Shown here piece by piece: positions 35,404 to 44,588 of a stretch of 64,000 bases of DNA. The translations under genes and the position numbers were made by a program. The stretch covers positions 1 to 64,000 of the forward strand of contig JAJYLH010000020.1 in NCBI GenBank assembly GCA_021787845.1, read 5' to 3'. How positions within the stretch are numbered: position 1 is the stretch's first letter; each line of letters begins with the position of its first letter. This stretch comes from Myxococcales bacterium (GTDB lineage Bacteria > Myxococcota > Myxococcia > Myxococcales > JAJYLH01). Below the pieces are notes generated by a model, which searched no databases, was not told where the DNA came from, and worked only from the letters and a program-made list of their open reading frames with translations.

Positions 35404-36534
35404 ATGCCCCGGCCTGGCGGCGCCCACCCCCACACCATGCCCAGCGGCACCAACCTCGCTTCCTCGTCCCACCGCGTTCCGACCCCCGAAGAGCCGGAGC
35501 CCCCATCGCCAGACCCGTTGGCCGAACGATGGAAGCGCCTGGTCGCGCTCGCGCGGGGCAAGAAGCACGCGCTCGTCCTGACCCATGACAACCCGGACCC
35601 GGACTCCATCGCCTCGGCGGTCGGCCTGGGTTTTCTCCTGGAGGAGCTGGCGCGGGTGCCGGCGCGGGTGGCTTACGGCGGCATCGTCGGACGGGCCGAG
35701 AACCGGGCGCTCGTCAGGGTGCTCAGGCTCCCGTTGACCCCGGTGTCGCGGATCGAATTTCGGGACTACGACTTCGTGGCGCTGGTGGACACCCAGCCGG
35801 ACTGCGGCAACCACTCGCTCCTGGCGCGGGCGCCTCTCGACGTGGTGATCGACCACCATCCGGCGCGGGCAGGCAGCGACGCGGTGGCCTTCGCGCAGGT
35901 GGGCGGCGGCTACGGGGCGACCGCGAGCGTCGTCACCGGGTACCTGCGCGCGGCCGGGGTGGAGCTGCCGCGGAGCGTGGCGACCGCGCTCTTCTACGGC
36001 ATCAAGAGCGACACCCGGGACCTCGGGCGGGAGTTCGGGCCGATCGACGTCGACAACTACCGGTGGTTGTTCCCGCGGGTGGACCACCTCGCGCTCTCGC
36101 AGATCGAGCACCCGTCGCTGCCGACGAGCTACTTCGCGGCCTTCCACCGGGCGCTGGGCAAGGCGATGCGCTATGGCGAGGCGGTGGTGGCGGACCTGGG
36201 CGACGTCTACGCGCCGGACATCGTGGCGGAGGTCGCGGAGCGGCTGGTGTCGCTCGTGGACATGCGCTGGAGCCTGGCGCTGGGCGCCTACGAGGGGCAC
36301 CTCTACTTCTCGGTGCGCACGAACGACCGGCGGATGAACGCCGGCCGGCTCGTGCAGCAGATCGTCGACGAGGATGGGGAGGGCGGGAGCGCCGGCGGGC
36401 ACGGCTCGATGGCGGGGGGCTGGGTACCGCTGCCGGAGGGCGACGCGCACGCCGTCGGCCGCTTTAGGCGCAAGCTGGTGCAGGAGTTCCTCCGCGAGTT
36501 CGGCGCGCCGGTCCAGGGCGAGAAGCTCGTCTAG
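35404..36534 (+). CDS. DHH-family phosphoesterase (NrnA-like)
   Basis: A 376-residue protein with the DHH-DHHA1 architecture. Metal motifs are LTHDNPDPDSIASAVGL (motif I), ALVDTQPDCGNHSL (II), VIDHHPAR (III, the DHH) and YGIKSDTRDLG (IV). DHHA1 ends with GGHGSMAGGWVPL. Relatives degrade nanoRNA or 3'-phosphoadenosine 5'-phosphate. The first 35 residues are proline-rich and may be non-native; an internal ATG at 35437 is an alternative start. Confidence 0.88.
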   Translation: MPRPGGAHPHTMPSGTNLASSSHRVPTPEEPEPPSPDPLAERWKRLVALARGKKHALVLTHDNPDPDSIASAVGLGFLLEELARVPARVAYGGIVGRAENRALVRVLRLPLTPVSRIEFRDYDFVALVDTQPDCGNHSLLARAPLDVVIDHHPARAGSDAVAFAQVGGGYGATASVVTGYLRAAGVELPRSVATALFYGIKSDTRDLGREFGPIDVDNYRWLFPRVDHLALSQIEHPSLPTSYFAAFHRALGKAMRYGEAVVADLGDVYAPDIVAEVAERLVSLVDMRWSLALGAYEGHLYFSVRTNDRRMNAGRLVQQIVDEDGEGGSAGGHGSMAGGWVPLPEGDAHAVGRFRRKLVQEFLREFGAPVQGEKLV

Positions 36535-36954
36535 CGAGAGCGGTGCCGGGGAGCGAACGGGATTCGTCCGTCCGGTTCGCTCGGGTTGGACCCACCTCGC
36601 GAGGCATTCTCCAGTGGCACGGGCATCCTCGCCCGTGGAGGGCCACGCTGGTTTCACCGGATGCCCGTGCCACTGGAGACGAACCCACCCCGAACGCGAG
36701 CGAAGCGGCTAGCCCTTCGAACCAGAGCTACGCCCATCCGGTTCGCCAACCCGGACCGATCGTCGGAACGGACACGCGAGTGCCGGGATGCGTGCGCGTC
36801 GCTGGGATGGCCGGTGTTCTTCAGCGACAGACGGGATGCGCGGTCGAGAGACGGGCGGCCGACCGGCGGATCGGGCATTTTCTTTCACCGGGCGCGCCCT
36901 CTCGCAACAGTTATCCTCCGAGAGTCGGGATCCGGCGGACCCCGTGAGAACACG
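36535..36954. other. Intergenic region upstream of malQ
   Basis: 420 bases without a gene. It holds the palindromic element 36608-36679, and around it further inverted strings (TCCGGTTCGCTCGGGTTGGA near 36570 and CATCCGGTTCGCCAACCCGG near 36735). The segment 36800-36954 is unremarkable and should include the malQ promoter. Confidence 0.5.
36608..36679. repeat. Palindromic dispersed repeat, GTGGCACGGGCG family, copy 4
   Basis: TCTCCAGTGGCACGGGCATC (36608-36627) and its complement ending CCCGTGCCACTGGAGA (to 36679) form a perfect 21-bp inverted repeat. The inner string CTCGCCCGTGGAGGGCC gives the usual second hairpin. This is the shortest copy of the family in the window. Confidence 0.85.
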
Positions 36955-38502
36955 ATGTCGCGTTTTCGGTTGGACGAGCGGGCGGCCGGGGTGCTGTTGC
37001 ACCCGACGTCCCTGCCGGGCCCGTTCGGCTCCGGCGACTTGGGACCGGAAGCGGTGCGGCTCGCCGGCTGGCTTCACGAGGCAGGGGCGCGCTTCTGGCA
37101 GATGCTTCCGGTCTCGCCCCCCGGCTTCGGCAACTCGCCTTACAGCGCCCAGAGCGCGTTCGCCGGCAACCCGCTCCTCGTCAGCCCGGCACGGCTCCAG
37201 GACGACGGGCTCCTCGACAGCGCTCCCGAGGAGCAGACAACCGACGAGACCGAGCGGGTCGACTATCCGCGGGCCGCCGCCCGGCGCGAGCGGCTCCTGC
37301 GGCGGGCCTTCACGCGCTTTCCGGCCACCGCCGAACAACAGCGCGACTTCGAAGGCTTCTGCGAGGCGCAGGGCGAGTGGCTGGAGCCGTTCGTGCTCTA
37401 CCGGGCGATCAAATCGGCGCACGGCGAAGCGAGCTGGACCGCTTGGCCCGAGGAGCTGCGCTCCCGTGAGCCTCGCGCGCTCGCGCGCTCCGGCGCCGAT
37501 CTCGCGGGGGAGCTTTCCTTCCGTCGGTTCGAGCAGTGGTGCTTCGACCGCCACTGGCGCGCGTTTCGGGAAGCGTGCCACGAACGCGGGGTCGGGCTCA
37601 TCGGCGACGTGCCGATCTTCGTCGCCCACGACAGCGCCGACGTCTGGTCGCACCCCGAGTGGTGGTGGCTCGACGACCGGGGCGAGCCGACGGTGGTGGC
37701 GGGCGTTCCGCCGGACTACTTCAGCGCTACCGGACAGCGTTGGGGCAACCCGCTCTACCGCTGGGATCGGCTCCGCGAGACGGGCTATCGCTTCTGGGTG
37801 GAGCGGCTCGAGCTGGCGCTCGAGCGCTTCGACGCGCTCCGGCTCGACCACTTCATCGGCTTCCACCGGGCGTGGGAGATTCCGGTCGCGGAACAGAGCG
37901 CGGTCAGCGGCCGGTTCGTCCCGGGGCCGGGTGGGGAGCTCTTCGAGAGGGTGCGGGAGAAGCTCGGGGAGCTGCCGTTCATCGCCGAGGACCTGGGGCT
38001 CACGACGCCGGAGGTACGAGCTCTCCGGGACCGCTTCGGCTTTCCTGGGTTGCGGGTGCTCCAGTTCGCCTTCGGAACCGACCCCCAGGCGGACGATTTC
38101 TTGCCGCATCGCTACCGGCGCCGCACCATCGTCTACACGGGGACCCACGACAACGACACGGTGGTCGGATGGTTCCACGAGAAGCCCGGGCGGGACTCGA
38201 CCCGCACCCGAGCCGGCGTGGCGAGGGAGCAGCGCGCGGCGCTCGACTACCTCGGCGGGACGGCGGAGGAGATCCACTGGTCGATGATCCGGGCGGCGCT
38301 GTGGTCGGTGGCGGACCTGGCGGTGGTGCCGGCGCAGGATCTCTTGGGGCTCGGGAGCTTGGCGCGGATGAACCGGCCGGCGACGACGAGCGGCAACTGG
38401 GAGTGGCGGCTCGCGCCCGGCGCGATGTCGCCCGAGCTCGCGAGCCGGCTCGCGAAGATGGTTCGAGTGTCCGGCCGCTGGCCGATGGAACGGAAGGGAT
38501 AG
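36955..38502 (+). CDS. malQ: 4-alpha-glucanotransferase (amylomaltase)
   Basis: GH77 enzyme that disproportionates malto-oligosaccharides. The 515-residue protein shows GVLLHPTSLPGPFGSGDLG, FWQMLPVSPPGFGNSPYSAQSAFAGNP, GLIGDVPIFVAHDSADVW, VAGVPPDYFSATGQRWGNP and the nucleophile region ALRLDHFIGFHRAWEIP; FIAEDLGLTTPEVRALRD has the catalytic glutamate. ATG 36955 fits the family N-terminus. It is followed 97 bp later by the treS-maltokinase fusion on the same strand, consistent with a shared role in alpha-glucan and trehalose turnover. Confidence 0.95.
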   Translation: MSRFRLDERAAGVLLHPTSLPGPFGSGDLGPEAVRLAGWLHEAGARFWQMLPVSPPGFGNSPYSAQSAFAGNPLLVSPARLQDDGLLDSAPEEQTTDETERVDYPRAAARRERLLRRAFTRFPATAEQQRDFEGFCEAQGEWLEPFVLYRAIKSAHGEASWTAWPEELRSREPRALARSGADLAGELSFRRFEQWCFDRHWRAFREACHERGVGLIGDVPIFVAHDSADVWSHPEWWWLDDRGEPTVVAGVPPDYFSATGQRWGNPLYRWDRLRETGYRFWVERLELALERFDALRLDHFIGFHRAWEIPVAEQSAVSGRFVPGPGGELFERVREKLGELPFIAEDLGLTTPEVRALRDRFGFPGLRVLQFAFGTDPQADDFLPHRYRRRTIVYTGTHDNDTVVGWFHEKPGRDSTRTRAGVAREQRAALDYLGGTAEEIHWSMIRAALWSVADLAVVPAQDLLGLGSLARMNRPATTSGNWEWRLAPGAMSPELASRLAKMVRVSGRWPMERKG

Positions 38503-38599
38503 ACCCGATGGCCGCCGCCGGGCTGGGCGCTGACGCGAGTCCCCGAGCACGCTCGGTGCGCGCGCCGGTCGCGCCTGGTCGTCGCGAGGAGGCGCCCCC

Positions 38600-41500
38600 G
38601 TGATTCGCCGTCCGATCTTGCCGGTCCGGCCCGCGGGGCTGTCGGACATCCCCGACTGGTACAAGGACGCCGTCATCTACGAAGTGCGCATCCGCTCGTT
38701 CGCGGATTCCAACGACGACGGCGTCGGCGACATCAACGGCCTGACCGCGAAGCTGCCGTACCTCTTGGACCTCGGCGTCACCGCGCTGTGGCTGTTGCCC
38801 CTCTATCCCTCGCCCGGACGCGACGACGGCTACGACATCTCCGACTACCGGGAGGTCCATCCCGACGCCGGCACCCTCGACGACTTCCAGCAGCTCCTCG
38901 AGGAGGCGCACCGGCGGGGCATTCGGGTCATCACCGAGCTGGTCCTGAACCACACCTCCGACCAGCACGCCTGGTTCCAGCGCGCCCGCCGCGCCCCTCC
39001 GGGGTCCCCCGAACGCGACTTCTACGTCTGGAGCGACGACCCCCTGCGCTACAAGCTCGCCCGGATCATCTTCAAGGACTTCGAGCACTCGAACTGGGCC
39101 TACGACCAGGTCGCCAAGGCCTACTACTGGCATCGGTTCTACTCGCACCAGCCGGACTTGAACTACGAGAACCCCCTCGTGCGCCAGGCGATGCTGGAGA
39201 CCGTCGACTTCTGGCTGGCGATGGGCGTCGACGGGCTGCGCCTCGACGCGGTGCCATACCTCTATGAAAAGGATGGCACGAACTGCGAGAACCTGCCGGA
39301 GACCCACGCGTTCTTGAAGGAGCTCAGGCGGCACGTCGATTCGAAGTTCGGGAACCGGATGCTCCTGGCCGAGGCGAATCAGTGGCCCGAGGACGCCGCG
39401 GCCTACTTCGGCGACGGCGACGAGTGCCAGATGAACTTCCACTTCCCGATCATGCCGCGCATCTTCATGTCGATTCACATGGAGGACCGGCTGCCGATCG
39501 TCGACATCCTGGCGCAGACGCCGCCCTTGCCGCACGGCGCGCAATGGGCGATGTTCCTGCGCAACCACGACGAGCTGACGCTGGAGATGGTGACCGACGA
39601 AGAGCGCGACTACATGTATCGCGCCTACGCCGCCGAGCCCAGCGCCCGGGTCAACCTCGGCATCCGCCGCCGGCTCGCGCCGCTGTTGGGGAACGACCGC
39701 CGGAAGATCGAGCTGATGCACGGGCTCCTCTTGGCGCTGCCGGGCACCCCGGTCCTGTACTACGGCGACGAAATCGGGATGGGCGACAACATCTACCTGG
39801 GCGACCGCAACGGGGTGCGCACGCCCATGCAGTGGAGCGCCGACAAGAACGCCGGCTTCTCGAAGGCCAATCCTCAGAAGCTGATCCTTCCGATCATCAT
39901 CGACCCCGAGTACCACTACGAAACGATCAACGTCGAGGCGGAGCAGGCGAACCCGAGCTCGCTCTTGTGGTGGGTCAAGCGCACGCTCGCGTTGCGCCGC
40001 CGCTACCAGGCGTTCGGCCGCGGGAGCCTGGACCTCGTCCCTTCGGAGAACCCGCGCGTCTTCGCCTTCGTCCGCTCGTATGAAGGGGACCACGTGCTGG
40101 TGGTCGCGAACCTCTCGCGCCATGTCCAGTACGTCGAGCTCGACCTCTCCAAGCACCACGGCCTGGTGCCGGTGGAGATGTGGGGCGGCACCGAGTTTCC
40201 CCCGGTTTCCCGGCATCCCTACTTCCTCACCCTCCAGGGATACGCCTTCTTCTGGTTCTCGCTGGAGAAGCCGCGGCGGGCCCGGTTCGAGATCCTGGGC
40301 GAGATGCCGGTCGCGCCGCAGCTCGGCGTTCCGGCTTCTACCGTCTTCACCGAGGGCCGACCGGCGCTGGAGCGGGCGCTCCCGGAATACCTGGAGAGCC
40401 GCCGCTGGTACGCGGGTCGGGGCCGGGAGCTCGCCGCCTGCCGGATCACCGAGGTGATTGCGCTCGGCGACGGACCGAACGCGGTGCACGTCGTGCTCTT
40501 ACGAACCGAGTACGCCCACCCGCCAGGGGAGACGTATGCGCTGCCGCTCGCCGTCGAGTCGGGCGGGCGCGCCCAGGAGCTCGTGCGCGACCATCCCGAT
40601 GCGGTGGTGGCCGCGCTCGCGGGCCCGGACGGCTCGCCGCCGGCGCTGCTCTACGACGCCCTCCAGGTGAGCGACCAGGCGGGAGCGCTCCTGAAGACCA
40701 TTCGCGAGGAGGCGCGCCGGCGCGGGAAGTCCGGCGATCTGATCGCCTCGCGCTGGGGAGATCTCACCGACCTCGAGCTGGAGAGCCACCGCCCCCGGGC
40801 GGAGCACCGGTTCACCGGCACCATCCTCGGGGAGCACTACATCGTGAAGTTCTTCCGCCGTGCCGCCGAGGGAACCAGCGCCGAGTTGGAGATGCTCCGC
40901 CACCTCGCGAAGGACCCCACGCTTCCGGTGCCACCCCTCGCCGGCGCTCTCGAGTTCCGTCCGCACCGGGGCGAGCCGTTCACCCTGGCGATTCTCGAGG
41001 GCCTGGTCCTCCACGCGGTCACCGGCGAGAAGTACACGGAGGAGGACCTGGGCCGCTTCTTCGAGCGCGTGCTGACGAACCGCCGGGGCGAGGAGCCGCC
41101 GGCGCCGCCGACCCGGTCCTTGTACCTGCTCTCCGACGCCGAGCCGCCGGACGCGGTCCGCAGCGAGATGGGGGCGTTTCTCGACTCGATGCGGCTCTTG
41201 GGCCGGCGCATCGCGGACCTCCACCTCGCGCTCTCGGCGATCGACGAGCCGGACTTCGCGCCCGAGCCGTTCTCGACCTTCGACCAGCGATCCGCCTACC
41301 AGACCAACCGCAACCTCGCCGGCCGCGTCCTGCGCCTGTTGCGCGCCAGGATGCCCGACCTGGAGCCCGCCTCGCAGAAGCTCGCCGAGGTCCTGCTCGA
41401 CCGGGTGCGCGACCTCTACCTGCGTTTCGAGCCGCTGCGCGACCGGCGCCTGACGAGCCTGCGCTGCCGCTACCACGGCGACATGAAGCTGCGCAAGGTG

Positions 41501-41932
41501 CTCTTCACCTCCAAAGACGTGACCTTCGTCGGTTTCGAAGGCGACATCGACCGCCCTCTGCCGGAGCGCCGCCGCAAACGATCACCGCTGCGGGACCTCG
41601 CCGGGATGCTCCTGTCCATCGACGAGATGGCGTGGAAGACGCTCCTCGAAGGCGTCACCATCCGCGAAGGCGACCGCGATTTCCTCGCCGCGTGGACCGC
41701 CGTCTGGAGCGCCTGGGCCTGCGCCGCCTGCGTCAGCGGCTACCGCGAGCGCGCCCGCCAGGCCGTGTACATGCCGACGAGCGAAGACGAGACCGCGCTC
41801 TTGATCGATCGCTTCCTCTTCGAGAAGGCGCTCAAATCGCTGGGCCAGCGGCTGGCCACCCGCCCGGCGCCGGTCGACCGGCTCCTCGCGACCCTTCTCG
41901 ACATGCTCGACCGCGACGTCGTCCGCCACTGA
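38600..41932 (+). CDS. treS: Trehalose synthase-maltokinase fusion (TreS-Mak)
   Basis: An 1,110-residue bifunctional enzyme. Residues 1 to about 560 are a GH13 trehalose synthase (DWYKDAVIYEVRIRSFADSN; nucleophile near D216 in GLRLDAVPYLYE; acid near E258 in LLAEANQW; FLRNHDEL). Residues about 575-1,110 are a maltokinase with the kinase-like fold (RRWYAGRGREL, CRYHGDMKLRKVLF and FVGFEGD as catalytic and metal loops). It converts trehalose to maltose and phosphorylates it to maltose-1-phosphate, the GlgE donor for alpha-glucan synthesis. Start GTG 38600 has GAGGAGG upstream. glgE and glgB are not in the window. Confidence 0.95.
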   Translation: MIRRPILPVRPAGLSDIPDWYKDAVIYEVRIRSFADSNDDGVGDINGLTAKLPYLLDLGVTALWLLPLYPSPGRDDGYDISDYREVHPDAGTLDDFQQLLEEAHRRGIRVITELVLNHTSDQHAWFQRARRAPPGSPERDFYVWSDDPLRYKLARIIFKDFEHSNWAYDQVAKAYYWHRFYSHQPDLNYENPLVRQAMLETVDFWLAMGVDGLRLDAVPYLYEKDGTNCENLPETHAFLKELRRHVDSKFGNRMLLAEANQWPEDAAAYFGDGDECQMNFHFPIMPRIFMSIHMEDRLPIVDILAQTPPLPHGAQWAMFLRNHDELTLEMVTDEERDYMYRAYAAEPSARVNLGIRRRLAPLLGNDRRKIELMHGLLLALPGTPVLYYGDEIGMGDNIYLGDRNGVRTPMQWSADKNAGFSKANPQKLILPIIIDPEYHYETINVEAEQANPSSLLWWVKRTLALRRRYQAFGRGSLDLVPSENPRVFAFVRSYEGDHVLVVANLSRHVQYVELDLSKHHGLVPVEMWGGTEFPPVSRHPYFLTLQGYAFFWFSLEKPRRARFEILGEMPVAPQLGVPASTVFTEGRPALERALPEYLESRRWYAGRGRELAACRITEVIALGDGPNAVHVVLLRTEYAHPPGETYALPLAVESGGRAQELVRDHPDAVVAALAGPDGSPPALLYDALQVSDQAGALLKTIREEARRRGKSGDLIASRWGDLTDLELESHRPRAEHRFTGTILGEHYIVKFFRRAAEGTSAELEMLRHLAKDPTLPVPPLAGALEFRPHRGEPFTLAILEGLVLHAVTGEKYTEEDLGRFFERVLTNRRGEEPPAPPTRSLYLLSDAEPPDAVRSEMGAFLDSMRLLGRRIADLHLALSAIDEPDFAPEPFSTFDQRSAYQTNRNLAGRVLRLLRARMPDLEPASQKLAEVLLDRVRDLYLRFEPLRDRRLTSLRCRYHGDMKLRKVLFTSKDVTFVGFEGDIDRPLPERRRKRSPLRDLAGMLLSIDEMAWKTLLEGVTIREGDRDFLAAWTAVWSAWACAACVSGYRERARQAVYMPTSEDETALLIDRFLFEKALKSLGQRLATRPAPVDRLLATLLDMLDRDVVRH

Positions 41933-42101
41933 CGCCGGCGGGGGTCTTTTTTCGGAGCCAGAATCGCGGCATGCACTATGCTGCATGGGCCGAGCTCGGG
42001 CGACGCGGATGTGCAGTATACTGCCACCCGCGAAATCGACTCGAAAAAGGGACACCCCCCCCCGCGCGCGGGCCTCCGGTCGGTCGGCTATACTCGCGAG
42101 G

Positions 42102-43220
42102 ATGGCGACGACCGTCTACCTCGACCATGCTTCGACGACGCCGGTGGACGCGGCCGTGATCGAGGAGATGCGCGCGGCGCTGGCGCTCGTGGGGAATCCA
42201 TCGTCCACCCACGTGGACGGGGTGTGGGCGGCGCGGGCGCTGGAGCTGGCGCGGGCGCGGGTCGCTGCCCTGCTGGCCGCCGATCCGGACGAAGTGGTCT
42301 TCACCTCGGGGGGCACCGAAGCGAACAACCTGGCGCTCATCGGTGCCTGCTCGCGAGGCGGTGCCCCCAGCCATCTGATCACCAGCGCCGTCGAGCATCC
42401 GAGCGTTCTCACCGCTTGCGATTGGCTCGAGAGCCTGGGCATGCGGGTCACGCGGCTGCCGGTCGACCGAGAAGGCTTCGTCGACCCCGACGCGGTTCGT
42501 CGCGCCCTCGGCCCCGATACCCGACTCGTGTCGATCGGGCAGGCGAACCACGAAGTCGGCACTATCCAGCCGGTCGACGAGATCGCCCGGGTGTGCCGCG
42601 AGGCGGGCGTGCCCTTCCACACCGACGCCTGCCAATCGTTTGGTCGCTTCCCGGTGCCGGCTGGCGCGCTCGCCACCGTCAACGCGCACAAGATCTACGG
42701 TCCCAAGGGAGTCGGAGCCCTGCGGGTGCCGCCGGGTGCACGCCTCGCGCCGCTCCTCTTCGGTGGCGGACAGGAGCGCGGCCTCCGGGCGGGCACCCCG
42801 AACCTTCCCGGAATCGTGGGGTTCGGTCGCGCTGCGGAGCGGATCGCCGAGGAAGACGTCAATCGCATCCGCCGACTGCGGGACCTCCTGGTCGCGCGGG
42901 TGCTGGGCGGAGTTTCGGGATCGTGGCTGAACGGCTCGCGCGAACGCCGGCTGCCCGGGAATGCGAGCCTGGGATTCGAGGGCGTGTCGGCCTGGGACCT
43001 GGTGCGGGAGCTGGACCGCGCGGGCATCCGGGTCTCTCGGGGTTCGGCCTGTTCGTCGGGGTCGACGGCGCCGAGCCCGGTGCTGATCGCGCTGGGATTG
43101 CCTGCCGAGCGGGCGCTCGGGGTCATCCGGGTCTCGCTCGGCCACGGCACGACGCAAGAGGAGATCGACCGCGCGGCAGGAGCGATCGAAACTGCGGTTC
43201 GCAAGCTGAGGCAAGCGTGA
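42102..43220 (+). CDS. Cysteine desulfurase (NifS/IscS family)
   Basis: PLP enzyme that takes sulfur from cysteine as a persulfide. The 372-residue protein shows VYLDHASTTPVD, FTSGGTEANNLAL, the AVEHPSV histidine, QANHEVGTIQP, HTDACQSFG, PLP lysine in VNAHKIYGPKGVGAL, and the catalytic cysteine loop SRGSACSSGS, with ERALGVIRVSLG at the end. ATG 42102 is preceded by CGAGG. Next come a TusA-like sulfur carrier and a PP-loop ATPase, so its sulfur is probably passed down that relay and not only to Fe-S assembly. Confidence 0.94.
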   Translation: MATTVYLDHASTTPVDAAVIEEMRAALALVGNPSSTHVDGVWAARALELARARVAALLAADPDEVVFTSGGTEANNLALIGACSRGGAPSHLITSAVEHPSVLTACDWLESLGMRVTRLPVDREGFVDPDAVRRALGPDTRLVSIGQANHEVGTIQPVDEIARVCREAGVPFHTDACQSFGRFPVPAGALATVNAHKIYGPKGVGALRVPPGARLAPLLFGGGQERGLRAGTPNLPGIVGFGRAAERIAEEDVNRIRRLRDLLVARVLGGVSGSWLNGSRERRLPGNASLGFEGVSAWDLVRELDRAGIRVSRGSACSSGSTAPSPVLIALGLPAERALGVIRVSLGHGTTQEEIDRAAGAIETAVRKLRQA

Positions 43221-43268
43221 TGAGCCTTGGTTCGCAAGGGCCAGCACTACTGATATCAAGCCCGACGG

Positions 43269-43312
43269 TTTGGGTTGCGGGCGCAAGCCCGCGCTACGCG
43301 GAGTGAGCGAGT
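43269..43312 (+). repeat. REP-like repeat, TTGGGTTGCGGGCG family, copy 2
   Basis: TTTGGGTTGCGGGCGCAAGC continues as CCGCGCTACGCGGAGTGAGC. GCGGGC (43277-43282) pairs with GCCCGC (43287-43292) across a GCAA tetraloop, an exceptionally stable RNA hairpin. It lies between the desulfurase and tusA-like genes, so it would be in the operon mRNA. A relative occurs at 17425-17472 on the other strand. Confidence 0.7.
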
Positions 43313-43316
43313 CGCG

Positions 43317-43553
43317 ATGACCATCGAGTCCGATGATCGATTGGACCTGCGCGGGGTCCGCTGTCCGGCGAACGCCGCTCGGGCGCTGGTGCGCTTGGAA
43401 AGTCTCGAGGCGGGACAGGTGCTGGAGCTGACCCTGGATGACGGCGAGCCGGCCGTGCTGGTTCCGGAGTCGCTCAGGCTGGAAGGGCACGAGGTCCTCC
43501 TCCACGAACGCCACGAGGACCGCTGGATTCTGCTCGTTCGAGCGAGGGGCTAG
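43317..43553 (+). CDS. TusA-like sulfur carrier protein
   Basis: A 78-residue protein with the SirA/TusA fold pattern: LDLRGVRCPANAARALVRLESLEAGQVLELTLDDGE, then EVLLHERHEDRWILLVRA. The acceptor cysteine of the family is present in RCPA; the usual CPxP is CPAN here. The ATG at 43317 follows a hairpin repeat, and its stop abuts the start of the ATPase gene (two-base spacing). By position it carries persulfide sulfur from the desulfurase to the PP-loop enzyme. Confidence 0.85.
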   Translation: MTIESDDRLDLRGVRCPANAARALVRLESLEAGQVLELTLDDGEPAVLVPESLRLEGHEVLLHERHEDRWILLVRARG

Positions 43554-43554
43554 A

Positions 43555-44571
43555 ATGTCCATCGAGCCCGCGCGCCTGTGCGCGCGATGCGTGCTGCCGC
43601 ACCGGCCACCCGACATCATCCTGGACGGCGAGGGCGTCTGCAGCGTCTGCCGCGCCGAGGAGACGAGCGCCGAGACCGCACCGCTACTCGAGACCGATTT
43701 CGTCCGCCTTCTCCAGAAGCACCGCGGCAAGGGACGGCACGACTGCCTCGTCATGTGCTCGGGCGGCAAGGACTCGACGGCCGCTCTGTACTACATGAAG
43801 CGGCGCTACAAGATGAACCCGCTCGCGTTCATGTTCGATCACGGCTTCGAGACGCAGGACGCCATCGACAACGTGCGCCGCGCGGTGGACAAGCTCGGGG
43901 TCGACCTGCTCTTCTGGCAGACCGACGAGCTCAAGGATCTTTTCCGCCGGCTGATTCAGGGCGGGTCCCGCGCGGTGGTCTGCCATCCCTGCTCGATCTG
44001 GTACATGCGCCTGACCTTCGACATCGCGGCGCGCTTCGACATTCCTCTGATCATCGCCGGATGGACCAAGGGCCAGTCCGCGCGTCCAGGAGTGATGTCC
44101 AAGTGCGCCTGCAACGTCGACGCGCCGGAATACGCGTCGATGGCGGTGGCGAGCCAAGAGTTTCTCCGCTCGCTCAAGCAGGATCCGGGCTGGCGCGATT
44201 TCCCCTCGTCGATGGAGGAGGTCGTCGCCCGCGCCAGCAAGAAGCACCACGCGACGGTGCTGTCTCCCCACTGGTTTCTGGAAGCCAACGCCGACGAGTA
44301 CGTGGAGGTGATTCAGCGCGAGCTCGGCTGGCGCTACCCCTCGTCGAGCTACCCGGGGCGCTCCACGAACTGCGAGATGAACTTCGTGTCCGCCTGGCGG
44401 TCGCTCGAGAACTTCGGGTACACGCACTACCATGTCGAAATGAGCAAGCTCGTCCGGCGCGGCTTCATGACCCGCGCCGAGGCGCTCGAGCTCCTGGAGC
44501 CGAGCTTCGGCGAGGAGAAAGTGCGCGAGGTGCTGGCGCGTTTGGGATTGCCGCTCGCGTCGAGCTCGTGA
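43555..44571 (+). CDS. PP-loop ATP-pyrophosphatase (WbpG/TIGR03573-like, sulfur or amido transfer)
   Basis: A 338-residue N-type ATP-pyrophosphatase. The N-terminus carries a likely zinc cluster (CARCVLPHRPPDIILDGEGV then CSVC), as in N-acetyl sugar amidotransferases. The PP-loop is CLVMCSGGKDSTAALYYMKRR. Later cysteines in VVCHPCSIWYM and SKCACNVDAPEY could bind metal or sulfur. Family relatives activate a carbonyl by adenylation and replace oxygen with nitrogen or sulfur. The gene is the last of a desulfurase-TusA-ATPase operon, which favours sulfur transfer. The acceptor (tRNA, sugar or small molecule) is unknown. Confidence 0.75.
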   Translation: MSIEPARLCARCVLPHRPPDIILDGEGVCSVCRAEETSAETAPLLETDFVRLLQKHRGKGRHDCLVMCSGGKDSTAALYYMKRRYKMNPLAFMFDHGFETQDAIDNVRRAVDKLGVDLLFWQTDELKDLFRRLIQGGSRAVVCHPCSIWYMRLTFDIAARFDIPLIIAGWTKGQSARPGVMSKCACNVDAPEYASMAVASQEFLRSLKQDPGWRDFPSSMEEVVARASKKHHATVLSPHWFLEANADEYVEVIQRELGWRYPSSSYPGRSTNCEMNFVSAWRSLENFGYTHYHVEMSKLVRRGFMTRAEALELLEPSFGEEKVREVLARLGLPLASSS

Positions 44572-44588
44572 GCCCGAGCGAAGTCCGG

